A DNA stretch of 19,323 nucleotides from Clostridium sp. CAG:590 (GCA_000431135.1 HF987811.1:1-19323), one strand, 5' to 3'; numbered from the stretch's first letter, positions 1 through 6,809 are shown. Numbers and translations: made by a program. The notes: generated from the letters alone by a model not told the origin.

Positions 1-25
1 TCACTCACGCTGTGCAAGGGTTATA
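1..25 (-). repeat. Left copy of a terminal inverted repeat
   Basis: Read on the minus strand, this segment carries CCCTTGCACAGCGT followed by N-AGTG. The same sequence occurs at 19301-19323 on the plus strand, with one single-base gap and one substitution over about 23 bases. The TAA stop of the neighbouring membrane-protein gene (21-23) lies inside the repeat, so the repeat may define the 3' end of that gene. Likely explanations are a dispersed intergenic repeat or a contig border that collapsed on a repeat. No transposase is associated with it. Confidence 0.6.
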
Positions 26-314
26 GGTATTGTGGCATGTGTGCGAGTATATAGTCTGCAATCCCCATACAACATGTGAAACCAAGTGTAAGAAACATCA
101 ATACGATCGACCATCCATCGTATTGGAATTGCACGGTGTTGCTTCGCGCATTTGCAACAAGAATCTCAATTCCGAGAAGTATAAGTGTAACCGGCCAGAA
201 GTCTAATATGATGGTATAATCAAGTCCTGGTATGAACAATTGAAGCAGAAGTACAATGCCAAGAACAACCAGGATACTTCCAAAGGTAGTAGTTCCGACT
301 CTATGCGTTTTCAT
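21..314 (-). CDS. Small membrane protein, LiaI/LiaF-TM-like
   Basis: This is a 97-residue protein with three predicted membrane segments, at about residues 10-28, 34-54 and 69-88. The centre carries an FWPVTLILLGIEIL stretch, which resembles the FWP(L/V)ILILLG pattern of LiaI/LiaF-TM (DUF5668-like) envelope proteins. The start at 314 is chosen over the upstream in-frame ATG at 341 because AAAGGAGG lies at good distance before 314. The gene overlaps the end of the preceding gene by 14 bases, so translation is probably coupled. It is the last gene of the sigma-factor operon and probably part of a membrane stress module. Its precise function is unknown. The stop codon lies inside the window-end repeat. 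Confidence 0.7.
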   Translation of the reverse strand: MKTHRVGTTTFGSILVVLGIVLLLQLFIPGLDYTIILDFWPVTLILLGIEILVANARSNTVQFQYDGWSIVLMFLTLGFTCCMGIADYILAHMPQYL

Positions 315-960
315 TTGAATTGTCCTCCTTTTGCGGTGCATCTATTTGCTTTATGGGTACATCTTCTGCTTTTGGGGTATTTTCCGTTGAAGCTACAAAT
401 TCTTTGTGACCATGTGGTGTAGCAGTTGTATGGGCAGCCTCTTCATTCTCTAATTCCTCATATTTGCCGCGGATCAAATGTACACCAAATACAATTAGAA
501 AGACCGCAAGGATAATGGCAGGAATCTGACGTGCAAAATCGAGAATATAATAGTAGTCATCGGTGCCTAAAAGCTGATATAGCCAGTCACTTCCGATGTT
601 GCAGAGGGAAGCAGCACCAATAAGGATTAAAAGGATGGCAACGGCATTGCGATAACGTTTCATAAACTGTTCTTTGTTTTGAATGAAACCATCCACAGGC
701 AGAATTAATTTGTCTTCTACAGCATGGAAATCTTCCTCGGATAATGACTTTAAATTATGGGTATTAAAGAAGCTGTAGAACCAGATGATCGGTAAAAAGA
801 ATATGATCGCATTAAACGAAAAGAATGAGGCGATGGCAATGCAGCTCCAAAATAATGTCATGATACTTAATCCCATCTTACGAAATCCCATATAAAGTTC
901 ACCGGCTCCCGGTATGAGAGATGCAACAAATAATAAAAATCCTTTTTTCTGTTTTGTCAT
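301..960 (-). CDS. Multi-pass membrane protein, TM2-like N-terminus
   Basis: This is a 219-residue protein. The N-terminus (residues 6-48) has the pattern KGFLLFVASLIPGAGELYMG followed by a second hydrophobic helix, which recalls TM2-domain proteins (hydrophobic, PGAGxxYxG, hydrophobic). Further hydrophobic segments lie at about 50-67, 104-120 and 145-163. The C-terminal tail (about 165-219) is hydrophilic, rich in Glu, Asn and Thr, and probably cytosolic. A GGAGG site precedes the ATG at 960. It lies 42 bases after the putative anti-sigma gene and overlaps the next gene by 14 bases, so it is probably cotranscribed with both. No enzyme motif is visible. A role in envelope homeostasis is inferred only from the operon. 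Confidence 0.75.
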   Translation of the reverse strand: MTKQKKGFLLFVASLIPGAGELYMGFRKMGLSIMTLFWSCIAIASFFSFNAIIFFLPIIWFYSFFNTHNLKSLSEEDFHAVEDKLILPVDGFIQNKEQFMKRYRNAVAILLILIGAASLCNIGSDWLYQLLGTDDYYYILDFARQIPAIILAVFLIVFGVHLIRGKYEELENEEAAHTTATPHGHKEFVASTENTPKAEDVPIKQIDAPQKEDNSNENA

Positions 961-1002
961 AATAAAAACCTCCGTTTTATGTTCTATATTTTTTAAATAT
1001 TA

Positions 1003-1575
1003 TTATTTCTTATCCTGTTCAGAAGGAGAAGATTCCTCCTTGTTGGATGAATCCGATTGGGATGGTGTGCCATCCTTTTTCGGCAACGCAGATCCGATCG
1101 TCATGATCTGCTTGGAAAAGCTTTGCAGCCATCCGGTAATTGTTGTACTGTTATTTGTAAAATGATCCGTGATCGCATCGGTTACATCAAGCTGAGTCTG
1201 CGTGTTCGCTCCTGGCTGAGGGGCAACGATGGACTGGCTGAAAGATGCTACAAACAGTAATAAAAGAGAAGCAGCAACTGCAACCGTAACACGACAGCTA
1301 TACAGGAAGAATTCCATTCGTTTGGAGATCTTCCTTGGTGTGGCAACAATCTGCATATCCGGTTGTGCAACCCGTGTCAGAATCTGTTCCTTTAAGTAGG
1401 CTGGCATCCGGTTCGAATCTGCATCCGGTATCTCGTCTAATTCATAAGAATGTATGAGATGTTCTTCTTTCATATGCTGTTCTAATAAGTTGGCTTGTTT
1501 GATGGAACGATCATCTAACGGATGTTCGTCCGAAGCCATATCTTCTAATAATTGTAGAAATTCTGTATCTGTCAT
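1003..1575 (-). CDS. Putative single-pass anti-sigma factor
   Basis: This is a 190-residue protein with an acidic N-terminal cytosolic part (residues 1-86), one membrane helix at about 89-112 (VTVAVAASLLLLFVA) and an extracytoplasmic tail. The tail ends in a low-complexity Ser/Glu/Lys-rich stretch (about 168-190). That topology, and the ATGA overlap of its start with the stop of an ECF-type sigma gene, match the usual sigma/anti-sigma pairing. No zinc-binding HxxxCxxC (ZAS) motif is present, so recognition rests on topology and context. The ribosome binding site AAAGGAGGG precedes the ATG at 1575. It would tether and inhibit the sigma factor until an envelope signal releases it; this is inferred from the family pattern. 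Confidence 0.65.
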   Translation of the reverse strand: MTDTEFLQLLEDMASDEHPLDDRSIKQANLLEQHMKEEHLIHSYELDEIPDADSNRMPAYLKEQILTRVAQPDMQIVATPRKISKRMEFFLYSCRVTVAVAASLLLLFVASFSQSIVAPQPGANTQTQLDVTDAITDHFTNNSTTITGWLQSFSKQIMTIGSALPKKDGTPSQSDSSNKEESSPSEQDKK

Positions 1576-2099
1576 GGTGCCCTCCTTTCCCGATCTTGTA
1601 ATAAATCCTTTTGCAATAGTTTCTTGAGCATTGCTTTGGCACGATAGATCTGTGTCTGTATTGTTTTTACATTATTATTGGTTGTCTTCGCAATCTCAGC
1701 CGCGGTTCGTTCTTCGTAAAAATGCATTCTTGCCACTTCATCATAAGGCGGTTTTAACTGTTTGCAGGCGGCTAATAATTGCTGCATGGTTTCCTGCTCC
1801 AAATACGAATCTTCGATCAGGGATGTCTCGTCTGCCTGTTCTAGGTAGGTATCTTCGGTTGGAAGAATACGACGCCCTGCATTTTTCAGATAGTCCAGAC
1901 ACTTTCGGGAAGCGATCTTACAAATCCAGGCTTTTTCATATGTACGGTCAAACTGGTTTAAATTCCGGTAAGCAGACAGGAATGTTTCCTGAGTCAGATC
2001 TTCTGCATCAAAGGGATTCTGGCAGGTCTTATAACAGATGGAATATACCAGGTTGCCGTACTGATCGAGCAGGTATTCAAAATATTCAGTTTCTGTGAT
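1572..2099 (-). CDS. ECF-type RNA polymerase sigma factor, non-canonical start
   Basis: Translated from an ATC codon at 2099, this gives a 175-residue sigma-70 family protein of normal ECF length. Region 2 covers about residues 14-77: YGNLVYSICYK, then DAEDLTQETFLSAYRN, then KAWICKIASRKCLDYL. Region 4 covers about 100-162 and contains a helix-turn-helix around AEIAKTTNNNVKTIQTQIYR. In frame there is no ATG, GTG or TTG between the upstream TGA and a TTG at codon 100, which lies after region 2. A strong GGGAGG site (2112-2107) is seven bases before the ATC, and a promoter lies just upstream. The gene is therefore probably intact and initiated at ATC. A sequencing error or a mutated start is the alternative. 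The gene overlaps the anti-sigma gene by four bases. Confidence 0.8.
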   Translation of the reverse strand: MTETEYFEYLLDQYGNLVYSICYKTCQNPFDAEDLTQETFLSAYRNLNQFDRTYEKAWICKIASRKCLDYLKNAGRRILPTEDTYLEQADETSLIEDSYLEQETMQQLLAACKQLKPPYDEVARMHFYEERTAAEIAKTTNNNVKTIQTQIYRAKAMLKKLLQKDLLQDRERRAP

Positions 2100-2130
2100 A
2101 TGATCGCCTCCCTTCTTTGCGCTTACACCT

Positions 2131-2160
2131 ATTATAACGACAGCGGGGGAAAAATGTCTT
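2131..2160 (-). promoter_or_regulatory. Promoter of the sigma-factor operon
   Basis: On the minus strand, AAGACA (2160-2155, 4 of 6 matches to TTGACA) is followed by an 18-base spacer and a perfect TATAAT (2136-2131). Initiation near 2124 would give a leader of about 25 bases ending in the GGGAGG site. This placement supports translation starting near 2099. The promoter looks sigma-A-like rather than like an ECF autoregulatory promoter. Confidence 0.6.
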
Positions 2161-2198
2161 CAAAAAATTTCTTAAAAGTGTAATGTAATTATAGAAAT

Positions 2199-2214
2199 GT
2201 GATTCCGGGATCAC
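2199..2214. promoter_or_regulatory. 16-bp palindrome, possible operator
   Basis: GTGATTCCGGGATCAC is a palindrome with seven of eight pairs matching, and the only exception is a T/G pair. It lies between the divergent sigma-operon and pyrF promoters, about 40 bases from the former and 63 from the latter. The half-site GTGAT is compatible with a dimeric helix-turn-helix regulator, but the GTGA-N8-TCAC spacing differs from the CRP/FNR type (GTGA-N6-TCAC). No regulator is assigned. Confidence 0.35.
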
Positions 2215-2234
2215 TATTATAGGACAAACAGGAT

Positions 2235-2254
2235 AAATATTGTTATCAATATTT
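2235..2254. promoter_or_regulatory. 8-4-8 perfect inverted repeat upstream of pyrF promoter
   Basis: AAATATTG and CAATATTT form a perfect eight-base inverted repeat around TTAT. It ends 22 bases upstream of the pyrF -35 element. It is AT-rich and has no T tract after it, so it is more likely an operator or activator site than a terminator. No known consensus was matched. Confidence 0.35.
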
Positions 2255-2276
2255 CATAAAAAGTCATTATAAAGAA

Positions 2277-2305
2277 TTGAAGAATGGCAGGAATTGTCTT
2301 ATAAT
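2277..2305 (+). promoter_or_regulatory. Promoter of pyrF-pyrK-pyrD
   Basis: TTGAAG (2277-2282), a 17-base spacer and a perfect TATAAT (2300-2305) form a strong sigma-A promoter. Initiation near 2312 leaves a leader of only about 36 bases before pyrF. That leader has room only for a tiny GTCC-GATA-GGAC hairpin. No PyrR-type attenuator or terminator is visible, so control is more likely at initiation or elsewhere. Confidence 0.75.
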
Positions 2306-2347
2306 ACATATAAGTATGTCCGATAGGACCATTTCAGGAGGAAAGTT

Positions 2348-3277
2348 ATGATTAACACATTAGTAGAGAAGATTTCGACATTGAATGCACCTGTGGTAGT
2401 AGGATTAGATCCAATGCTTGGTTATGTACCGGAGCATGTACAGAAGAAAGCATTTGAGGAATATGGAGAGACATTAGAGGGAGCCGCAGAGGCAATCTGG
2501 CAGTTTAACAAAGCGATTGTAGATGCAACTTATGATTTGATTCCGGCAGTGAAACCACAGATTGCAATGTATGAACAGTTCGGTGTACCGGGACTGGCTG
2601 CATTTGCTAAGACTTGCGAATATTGTAAGGCCAAAGGGCTGGTTGTGATCGGGGATATTAAGCGTGGAGATATCGGTTCTACTTCAGGAGCTTATGCAAC
2701 CGGACATCTTGGTAAAGTAACGGTTGGAAGTAAGCAGTATTCGGGATTTTCTGAGGATTTTGTAACCGTGAACCCATACTTGGGAAGTGATGGTGTGAAG
2801 CCATTTATCGATGTATGCAAAGAAGAGAACAAGGGAATCTTTGTGTTGGTTAAGACTTCGAATCCGTCTTCCGGTGAATTCCAGGATCAGTTAGTAGATG
2901 GAACTCCGTTATATGAATTAGTTGCCCGTAAGGTGAATGAATGGGGCGAAGAATGTATGGGCGATGTATATAGCAATGTAGGATGCGTCATCGGCGCAAC
3001 TTATCCGGAGATGGGTAAGACACTTCGTAAACTGATGCCAAAGACTTATATTTTAGTACCGGGATATGGTGCACAGGGTGGTAAGGCTGAAGATCTTGTT
3101 CATTATTTTAATGCAGACGGTCTGGGAGCTATTGTGAATTCTTCAAGAGGAATCATTGCGGCGTACAAGCAGGATAAGTATGCAAAATTCGGAGCAGAGA
3201 ATTTTGCGGATGCATCCCGTCAGGCCGTGATTGATATGGTGGAAGATATTACGGGTGCAATTGCGAAGGCTCGGTAG
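2348..3277 (+). CDS. pyrF: Orotidine 5'-phosphate decarboxylase
   Basis: PyrF decarboxylates OMP to UMP, the last step of de novo pyrimidine synthesis, in the cytosol. The 309-residue length and the motif spacing fit the longer type-2 subfamily rather than the roughly 240-residue B. subtilis type. The catalytic signature DIKRGDIGS lies at residues 103-111, with Asp103, Lys105 and Asp108 as the charged active-site network. VPGYGAQGG and NSSRG near the C-terminus match the phosphate-binding end of the barrel. AGGAGG precedes the ATG. It is the first gene of the pyr cluster and lies 101 bases before pyrK, with no terminator visible between them. Confidence 0.96.
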   Translation: MINTLVEKISTLNAPVVVGLDPMLGYVPEHVQKKAFEEYGETLEGAAEAIWQFNKAIVDATYDLIPAVKPQIAMYEQFGVPGLAAFAKTCEYCKAKGLVVIGDIKRGDIGSTSGAYATGHLGKVTVGSKQYSGFSEDFVTVNPYLGSDGVKPFIDVCKEENKGIFVLVKTSNPSSGEFQDQLVDGTPLYELVARKVNEWGEECMGDVYSNVGCVIGATYPEMGKTLRKLMPKTYILVPGYGAQGGKAEDLVHYFNADGLGAIVNSSRGIIAAYKQDKYAKFGAENFADASRQAVIDMVEDITGAIAKAR

Positions 3278-3378
3278 GATCACACAACTTAGGTATTTAT
3301 TATAGAAGAATAACAATGGCAAATTTCCATAAGGATATATGCCGATAAGAATGATAGAAATGATTAGGAGTGAATGAA

Positions 3379-4143
3379 ATGAGTGCAATAAAATTAGTAG
3401 CAAAAGTACGCAGCCAGAAGAAGCTGGCGAGCGATATCTACAGTCTTATTTTATATGTACCAGAGATTGCAGATCAGGCAAAGGCAGGACAGTTTGTCTC
3501 ATTATATAGCAAAGATGGAGCCAATCTGTTACCTCGCCCGATCAGTTTGTGTGAAATTGATCATGAAGAGGGAACCATTCGTCTGGTATATCGCGTGGTA
3601 GGAAAGGGAACCGAGGAGTTTTCAAAGTTAGAGGAAGGCGATACGGTTGAAGTTATGGGACCGCTTGGAAATGGATTTACATTAAAAGATAAGCGGGCAA
3701 TTCTGATCGGTGGAGGAATCGGAATTCCGCCAATGTTAGAACTCGCAAAGGAATTGAATTGTGAGAAGAATATTGTATTAGGTTTCCGGGATGAGACATT
3801 CCTGTTAGACGATTTAGAACCGAGAGGAGAAATCTATATCGCAAGTGAAGATGGTAAGACCGGTGTACAGGGTAATGTATTAGATGCAATCCGGGAATAT
3901 GATATCAAAGGGGATATCATATATGCATGTGGTCCGACACCGATGCTTCGTGCGATCAAAGAGTATGCATTTGCGAATCATATGGAAGCACAGCTTTCAT
4001 TAGAGGAAAAAATGGCTTGCGGAATCGGAGCATGTCTTGCTTGTGTATGCAAGTCAACAGAAGTAGACGACCACAGTCATGTGAAGAATAAGAGAATATG
4101 CAAGGATGGTCCCGTATTTGATGCAGGGGAGGTGGAATTCTAA
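3379..4143 (+). CDS. pyrK: Dihydroorotate dehydrogenase B electron transfer subunit
   Basis: PyrK carries electrons from the PyrD flavin through a 2Fe-2S cluster and FAD to NAD+, making dihydroorotate oxidation NAD-linked. The 254-residue protein shows the FAD-binding RPISL motif (residues 53-57), a GGGIGIPPM nucleotide-binding loop (111-119) and ACGPTPML (183-190). The iron-sulfur ligands are Cys214, Cys219, Cys222 and Cys241, in the CX4CX2C...C pattern of the family. The start at 3379 is preferred over the in-frame GTG at 3370 because AGGAG lies eight bases before the ATG. The stop TAA shares one base with the pyrD start, which indicates coupled translation. Confidence 0.95.
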   Translation: MSAIKLVAKVRSQKKLASDIYSLILYVPEIADQAKAGQFVSLYSKDGANLLPRPISLCEIDHEEGTIRLVYRVVGKGTEEFSKLEEGDTVEVMGPLGNGFTLKDKRAILIGGGIGIPPMLELAKELNCEKNIVLGFRDETFLLDDLEPRGEIYIASEDGKTGVQGNVLDAIREYDIKGDIIYACGPTPMLRAIKEYAFANHMEAQLSLEEKMACGIGACLACVCKSTEVDDHSHVKNKRICKDGPVFDAGEVEF

Positions 4144-5045
4144 TGAATCTTTCCGTAAATATTGCAGGGGTAGAATTTAAGAATCCGGTAACAGTCGCAT
4201 CCGGAACATTTGGCTCCGGAGCAGAATATCATGAATTTGTAGATCTGAATAAGCTTGGTGCAGTCACCACAAAGGGAGTTGCTAATGTGCCTTGGCCGGG
4301 TAATCCAACCCCTCGTATTGCTGAGACGTATGGCGGTATGATGAATGCAGTCGGACTTCAAAATCCGGGAATTGATGTGTTATGTGGAAGAGACATTCCG
4401 TTTCTCAAACAGTTTGACACGAAGATCATTGTGAATGTATGTGGCAAATCAGAACAGGATTATGTCGAAGTTGTAGAACGACTTGGAGACGAAGATGTAG
4501 ACTTGTTAGAGATCAATGTATCCTGCCCGAATGTCAAAGAGGGAGGAATTGCATTTGGCCAGGATCCCAAAGCCCTAGAACAGATTACGAAAGCAGTAAA
4601 AGCTAAGGCAAAGCAGCCGATTGTAATGAAGCTAAGTCCGAATGTGACAGATATTACGGTAATGGCAAAAGCAGCAGAAGCAGGTGGTGCAGATGCATTA
4701 TCATTGATCAATACATTAACTGGAATGAAGATTGATATTAACCGCAGACAATTTGCTATTGCCAATAAGACGGGTGGCTTGTCAGGTCCGGCCATTAAGC
4801 CGGTTGCAGTCCGTATGGTATATCAGGTTGCCAATGCAGTGGATCTTCCAATCATCGGTATGGGTGGTATCTGTAATTATGAGGATGCCATTGAATTCAT
4901 GATGGCAGGGGCAACGATGGTATCCATTGGTACGGCGAACTTCCATGATCCATATACAACGATCAAGGTGATTGATGGAATGAGGAAGTTTATGGAAGAA
5001 AAGGGCATCGAGGATATTAATGACATCATTGGATGTGTAAAATAG
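4143..5045 (+). CDS. pyrD: Dihydroorotate dehydrogenase, type 1B catalytic subunit
   Basis: PyrD oxidises dihydroorotate to orotate with FMN in the cytosol, as a PyrD2-PyrK2 complex. At 300 residues it has the usual length. The type 1B features are NVSCPN (125-130), with Cys128 as the catalytic base, and the N-terminal VASGTFGSG substrate loop (18-26). TGGLSGPAIKP and GMGGI...A(D/E)A-type FMN phosphate-binding segments lie in the C-terminal half. Its start overlaps the pyrK stop by one base, and pairing with PyrK confirms the 1B class. The 177 bases downstream hold no convincing terminator but contain the promoter and inverted repeat described separately. Confidence 0.96.
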   Translation: MNLSVNIAGVEFKNPVTVASGTFGSGAEYHEFVDLNKLGAVTTKGVANVPWPGNPTPRIAETYGGMMNAVGLQNPGIDVLCGRDIPFLKQFDTKIIVNVCGKSEQDYVEVVERLGDEDVDLLEINVSCPNVKEGGIAFGQDPKALEQITKAVKAKAKQPIVMKLSPNVTDITVMAKAAEAGGADALSLINTLTGMKIDINRRQFAIANKTGGLSGPAIKPVAVRMVYQVANAVDLPIIGMGGICNYEDAIEFMMAGATMVSIGTANFHDPYTTIKVIDGMRKFMEEKGIEDINDIIGCVK

Positions 5046-5118
5046 GACACAAAAACGAAGATTGTTTGGTAACAGAAGACTGAACATAATTCGGTTTCTC
5101 CTTCCGAAAAATGAATAA

Positions 5119-5135
5119 CATGTGCTTTACACATG
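5119..5135. promoter_or_regulatory. CATGTG-N5-CACATG palindrome over a -35 box
   Basis: A perfect six-base inverted repeat with a five-base spacer overlaps the -35 element (5126-5131) of the amino acid transporter promoter. A four-base ATGG/CCAT repeat also brackets the -10 element. The position suits a repressor site. No regulator can be named. Confidence 0.4.
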
Positions 5136-5154
5136 GATTTTGCTATGGTAGAAT
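5126..5154 (+). promoter_or_regulatory. Promoter of the amino acid ABC transporter
   Basis: TTTACA (5126-5131), a 17-base spacer and TAGAAT (5149-5154) form a good sigma-A promoter. Initiation near 5161 gives a leader of about 62 bases. It lies inside the large inverted repeat, so the transporter and the downstream pyrE can be transcribed independently of pyrFKD. Confidence 0.65.
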
Positions 5155-5222
5155 GCCATTGTGCGAAATTTGCGATTTATCAAAGGATAAAACGCTTCAT
5201 TTTTGGAAGGAGAATTATTATT

Positions 5223-6086
5223 ATGAAGAAAAAAGTATTAGCAGCAGCACTTTCTTTGGCTTTATGCTTTAGCATGGTAGCGTGTGGAAGTGACAGTGGT
5301 AAGAACGAAGACAATCAGAATACAACAGCAGCAGAGCAGACAGATTCTGCGAAAGCATCCGAAGAGCCATCTGGTGATGAGTCAGATGTACAATATGTAC
5401 AGGATAAGGGAACTTTGGTTGTTGGTATTACAGATTTTGAGCCAATGGATTATCAGGATGAGAATGGTAACTGGATCGGATTTGATGCAGATATGGCAAC
5501 CGCATTTGCTAAGAGCCTTGGTGTGGATGTAGAATTCGTTGAGATCGACTGGGATAACAAGGTATTAGAGTTGGATAACAAGTCTATCGACTGTGTATGG
5601 AATGGTATGACTTTAACGGATGAAGTAACATCTTCTATGGCATGTTCCAATGCATACTTAAACAATGCACAGGTGGCCATTGTGAAGAAAGATGTTGCAG
5701 ATCAGTACCAGACTGTAGAGAGCATGAAAGATCTCAGCTTTGCAGTAGAAGCCGGTTCTGCCGGTGAAGCAGAAGTAACAGCACTTAATTATAATTGTAC
5801 GCCAGTTAAGGCACAGGCAGATGCATTGATGGAGGTTGCAGCCGGAACTTCTGACGCAGCCGTAATTGATTCCTTAATGGCAGCCGCAATGGTTGGTGAG
5901 GGAACCGGATATGAGAATCTTACATATACAGCAAGCTTTAACAGTGAAGAGTATGGTGTTGGTTTCCGTAAAGGTTCTGATCTGGTTGAGAAGCTGAATG
6001 CATTCTTTGCAGACAGCTACAAAGATGGCAGTATGAAGACAACTGCTGAGAAGTACGGTGTTCAGGCTGCGTTAGTGGAACAGTAG
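5223..6086 (+). CDS. Amino acid ABC transporter substrate-binding lipoprotein
   Basis: This is a 287-residue lipoprotein of the polar amino acid (SBP_bac_3, periplasmic-binding type 2) family. It has a lysine-rich start, a hydrophobic signal core and the lipobox MVAC with Cys21 as the lipid anchor. A Ser/Glu/Asn-rich linker follows (about 22-60), then the ligand-binding domain with LVVGITDFEPMDY and GFDADMATAFAKSLGV. It would capture its ligand outside the membrane and deliver it to the permease. The start at 5223 is chosen because AAGGAG lies ten bases upstream and the signal peptide begins there; the in-frame ATG at 5133 lies inside the promoter. The exact ligand cannot be read from the sequence; a polar amino acid or cystine is likely. 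Confidence 0.9.
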   Translation: MKKKVLAAALSLALCFSMVACGSDSGKNEDNQNTTAAEQTDSAKASEEPSGDESDVQYVQDKGTLVVGITDFEPMDYQDENGNWIGFDADMATAFAKSLGVDVEFVEIDWDNKVLELDNKSIDCVWNGMTLTDEVTSSMACSNAYLNNAQVAIVKKDVADQYQTVESMKDLSFAVEAGSAGEAEVTALNYNCTPVKAQADALMEVAAGTSDAAVIDSLMAAAMVGEGTGYENLTYTASFNSEEYGVGFRKGSDLVEKLNAFFADSYKDGSMKTTAEKYGVQAALVEQ

Positions 6087-6109
6087 GATAAAGTAAGGCA
6101 GGTAAAGGT

Positions 6110-6796
6110 ATGTCAACGATTATGGAACAGATGCCGGTTGTATTTCAGGCATTGAATGTAGGCTTTGTGCAGACATTGAAATTATTTTTTGTAACGTTAT
6201 TAGGAGCATTTCCGCTTGGACTGGTTATTGCATTCGGTTCATTGTCCGGATTTCGTCCCCTTCGATACCTTACCCGGATATTTGTCTGGATCATAAGGGG
6301 AACCCCTCTTATGATTCAGCTTTTAATTATCTATTATTTTCCGGGTTTGGTACTTGGTAAGGCAATCTGGGGTGGTGGCGAAGATGGAAGATTCTTAGCG
6401 GCAGCAGTATCCTTTATAGTAAATTATGCGTGCTATTTCTCAGAGATTTATCGTGGAGGAATTCAGAGTGTACCAAAGGGACAGCAGGAAGCAGGACTTG
6501 TGCTTGGTATGACGAAGAGCCAGATCTTTTTCAAGGTTACTTTATTACAGATGATCAAACGGATCGTACCACCAATCTCAAATGAGATCATTACTTTGGT
6601 CAAGGATACATCATTGGCACGTATTATTGCGTTACAAGAGATCATCTGGGCAGGTCAGGCATTCCTGAAAGGTTCTCAGGGAATCTCAGGTCAGATATGG
6701 CCATTGTTCTTTACAGCAGTATATTATCTGGTATTCAGCGGTATTCTGACAATCCTTCTTGGATGGTTAGAACGCAAACTGGATTATTTCAAGTAA
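6110..6796 (+). CDS. Amino acid ABC transporter permease
   Basis: This is a 228-residue integral membrane protein of the His/Glu/Gln/Arg-opine permease family. Hydrophobic helices lie at about residues 15-45, 55-80, 95-112 and 195-222. The cytoplasmic EAA loop that docks to the ATPase is at about 120-146 (QEAGLVLGMTKSQIFFKV), and the family motif IIRGTPLMIQLLIIYY is at 61-76. A single permease gene is present, so it probably works as a homodimer. A weak AGGCAGG site precedes the ATG at 6110; an in-frame ATG at 6122 is a less likely alternative. It lies 23 bases after the lipoprotein gene and 13 before the ATPase gene. Confidence 0.92.
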   Translation: MSTIMEQMPVVFQALNVGFVQTLKLFFVTLLGAFPLGLVIAFGSLSGFRPLRYLTRIFVWIIRGTPLMIQLLIIYYFPGLVLGKAIWGGGEDGRFLAAAVSFIVNYACYFSEIYRGGIQSVPKGQQEAGLVLGMTKSQIFFKVTLLQMIKRIVPPISNEIITLVKDTSLARIIALQEIIWAGQAFLKGSQGISGQIWPLFFTAVYYLVFSGILTILLGWLERKLDYFK

Positions 6797-6809
6797 GGAG
6801 GATGGTAAC

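Larger units (their letters stand above)
5096..5214 (+). repeat. 19-bp inverted repeat enclosing a promoter and pairing with an RBS
   Basis: The left arm (5096-5115) pairs with the right arm (5196-5214) over 19 base pairs, with a single bulged G at 5106. The loop is 80 bases and contains the transporter promoter. The right arm includes the AAGGAG ribosome binding site (5207-5212) of the lipoprotein gene. A transcript reading through from pyrD would contain both arms and could sequester that site. A transcript from the internal promoter would contain only the right arm. A small TTCGG/CCGAA hairpin (5090-5108) would display the anti-Shine-Dalgarno bases in its loop. The arms are seen directly; the regulatory role is inferred. 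Confidence 0.6.

Noticed and set aside
1631..2098. Plus-strand 155-codon ORF opposite the sigma-factor gene
   Set aside because: It is a shadow of the sigma gene; the minus strand gives clear sigma region 2 and region 4 sequence.
2165..2179. CodY-box-like sequence (12 of 15 matches)
   Set aside because: Three mismatches in an AT-rich intergenic stretch are expected by chance, and no second site supports it.
4782..5087. Minus-strand ORF with a good Shine-Dalgarno site antisense to the pyrD 3' end
   Set aside because: Its GGAAGGAG site is simply the reverse complement of the left arm of the 5096-5214 inverted repeat. The product resembles no protein family and the plus strand is clearly pyrD. 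An antisense RNA remains possible but is not supported.
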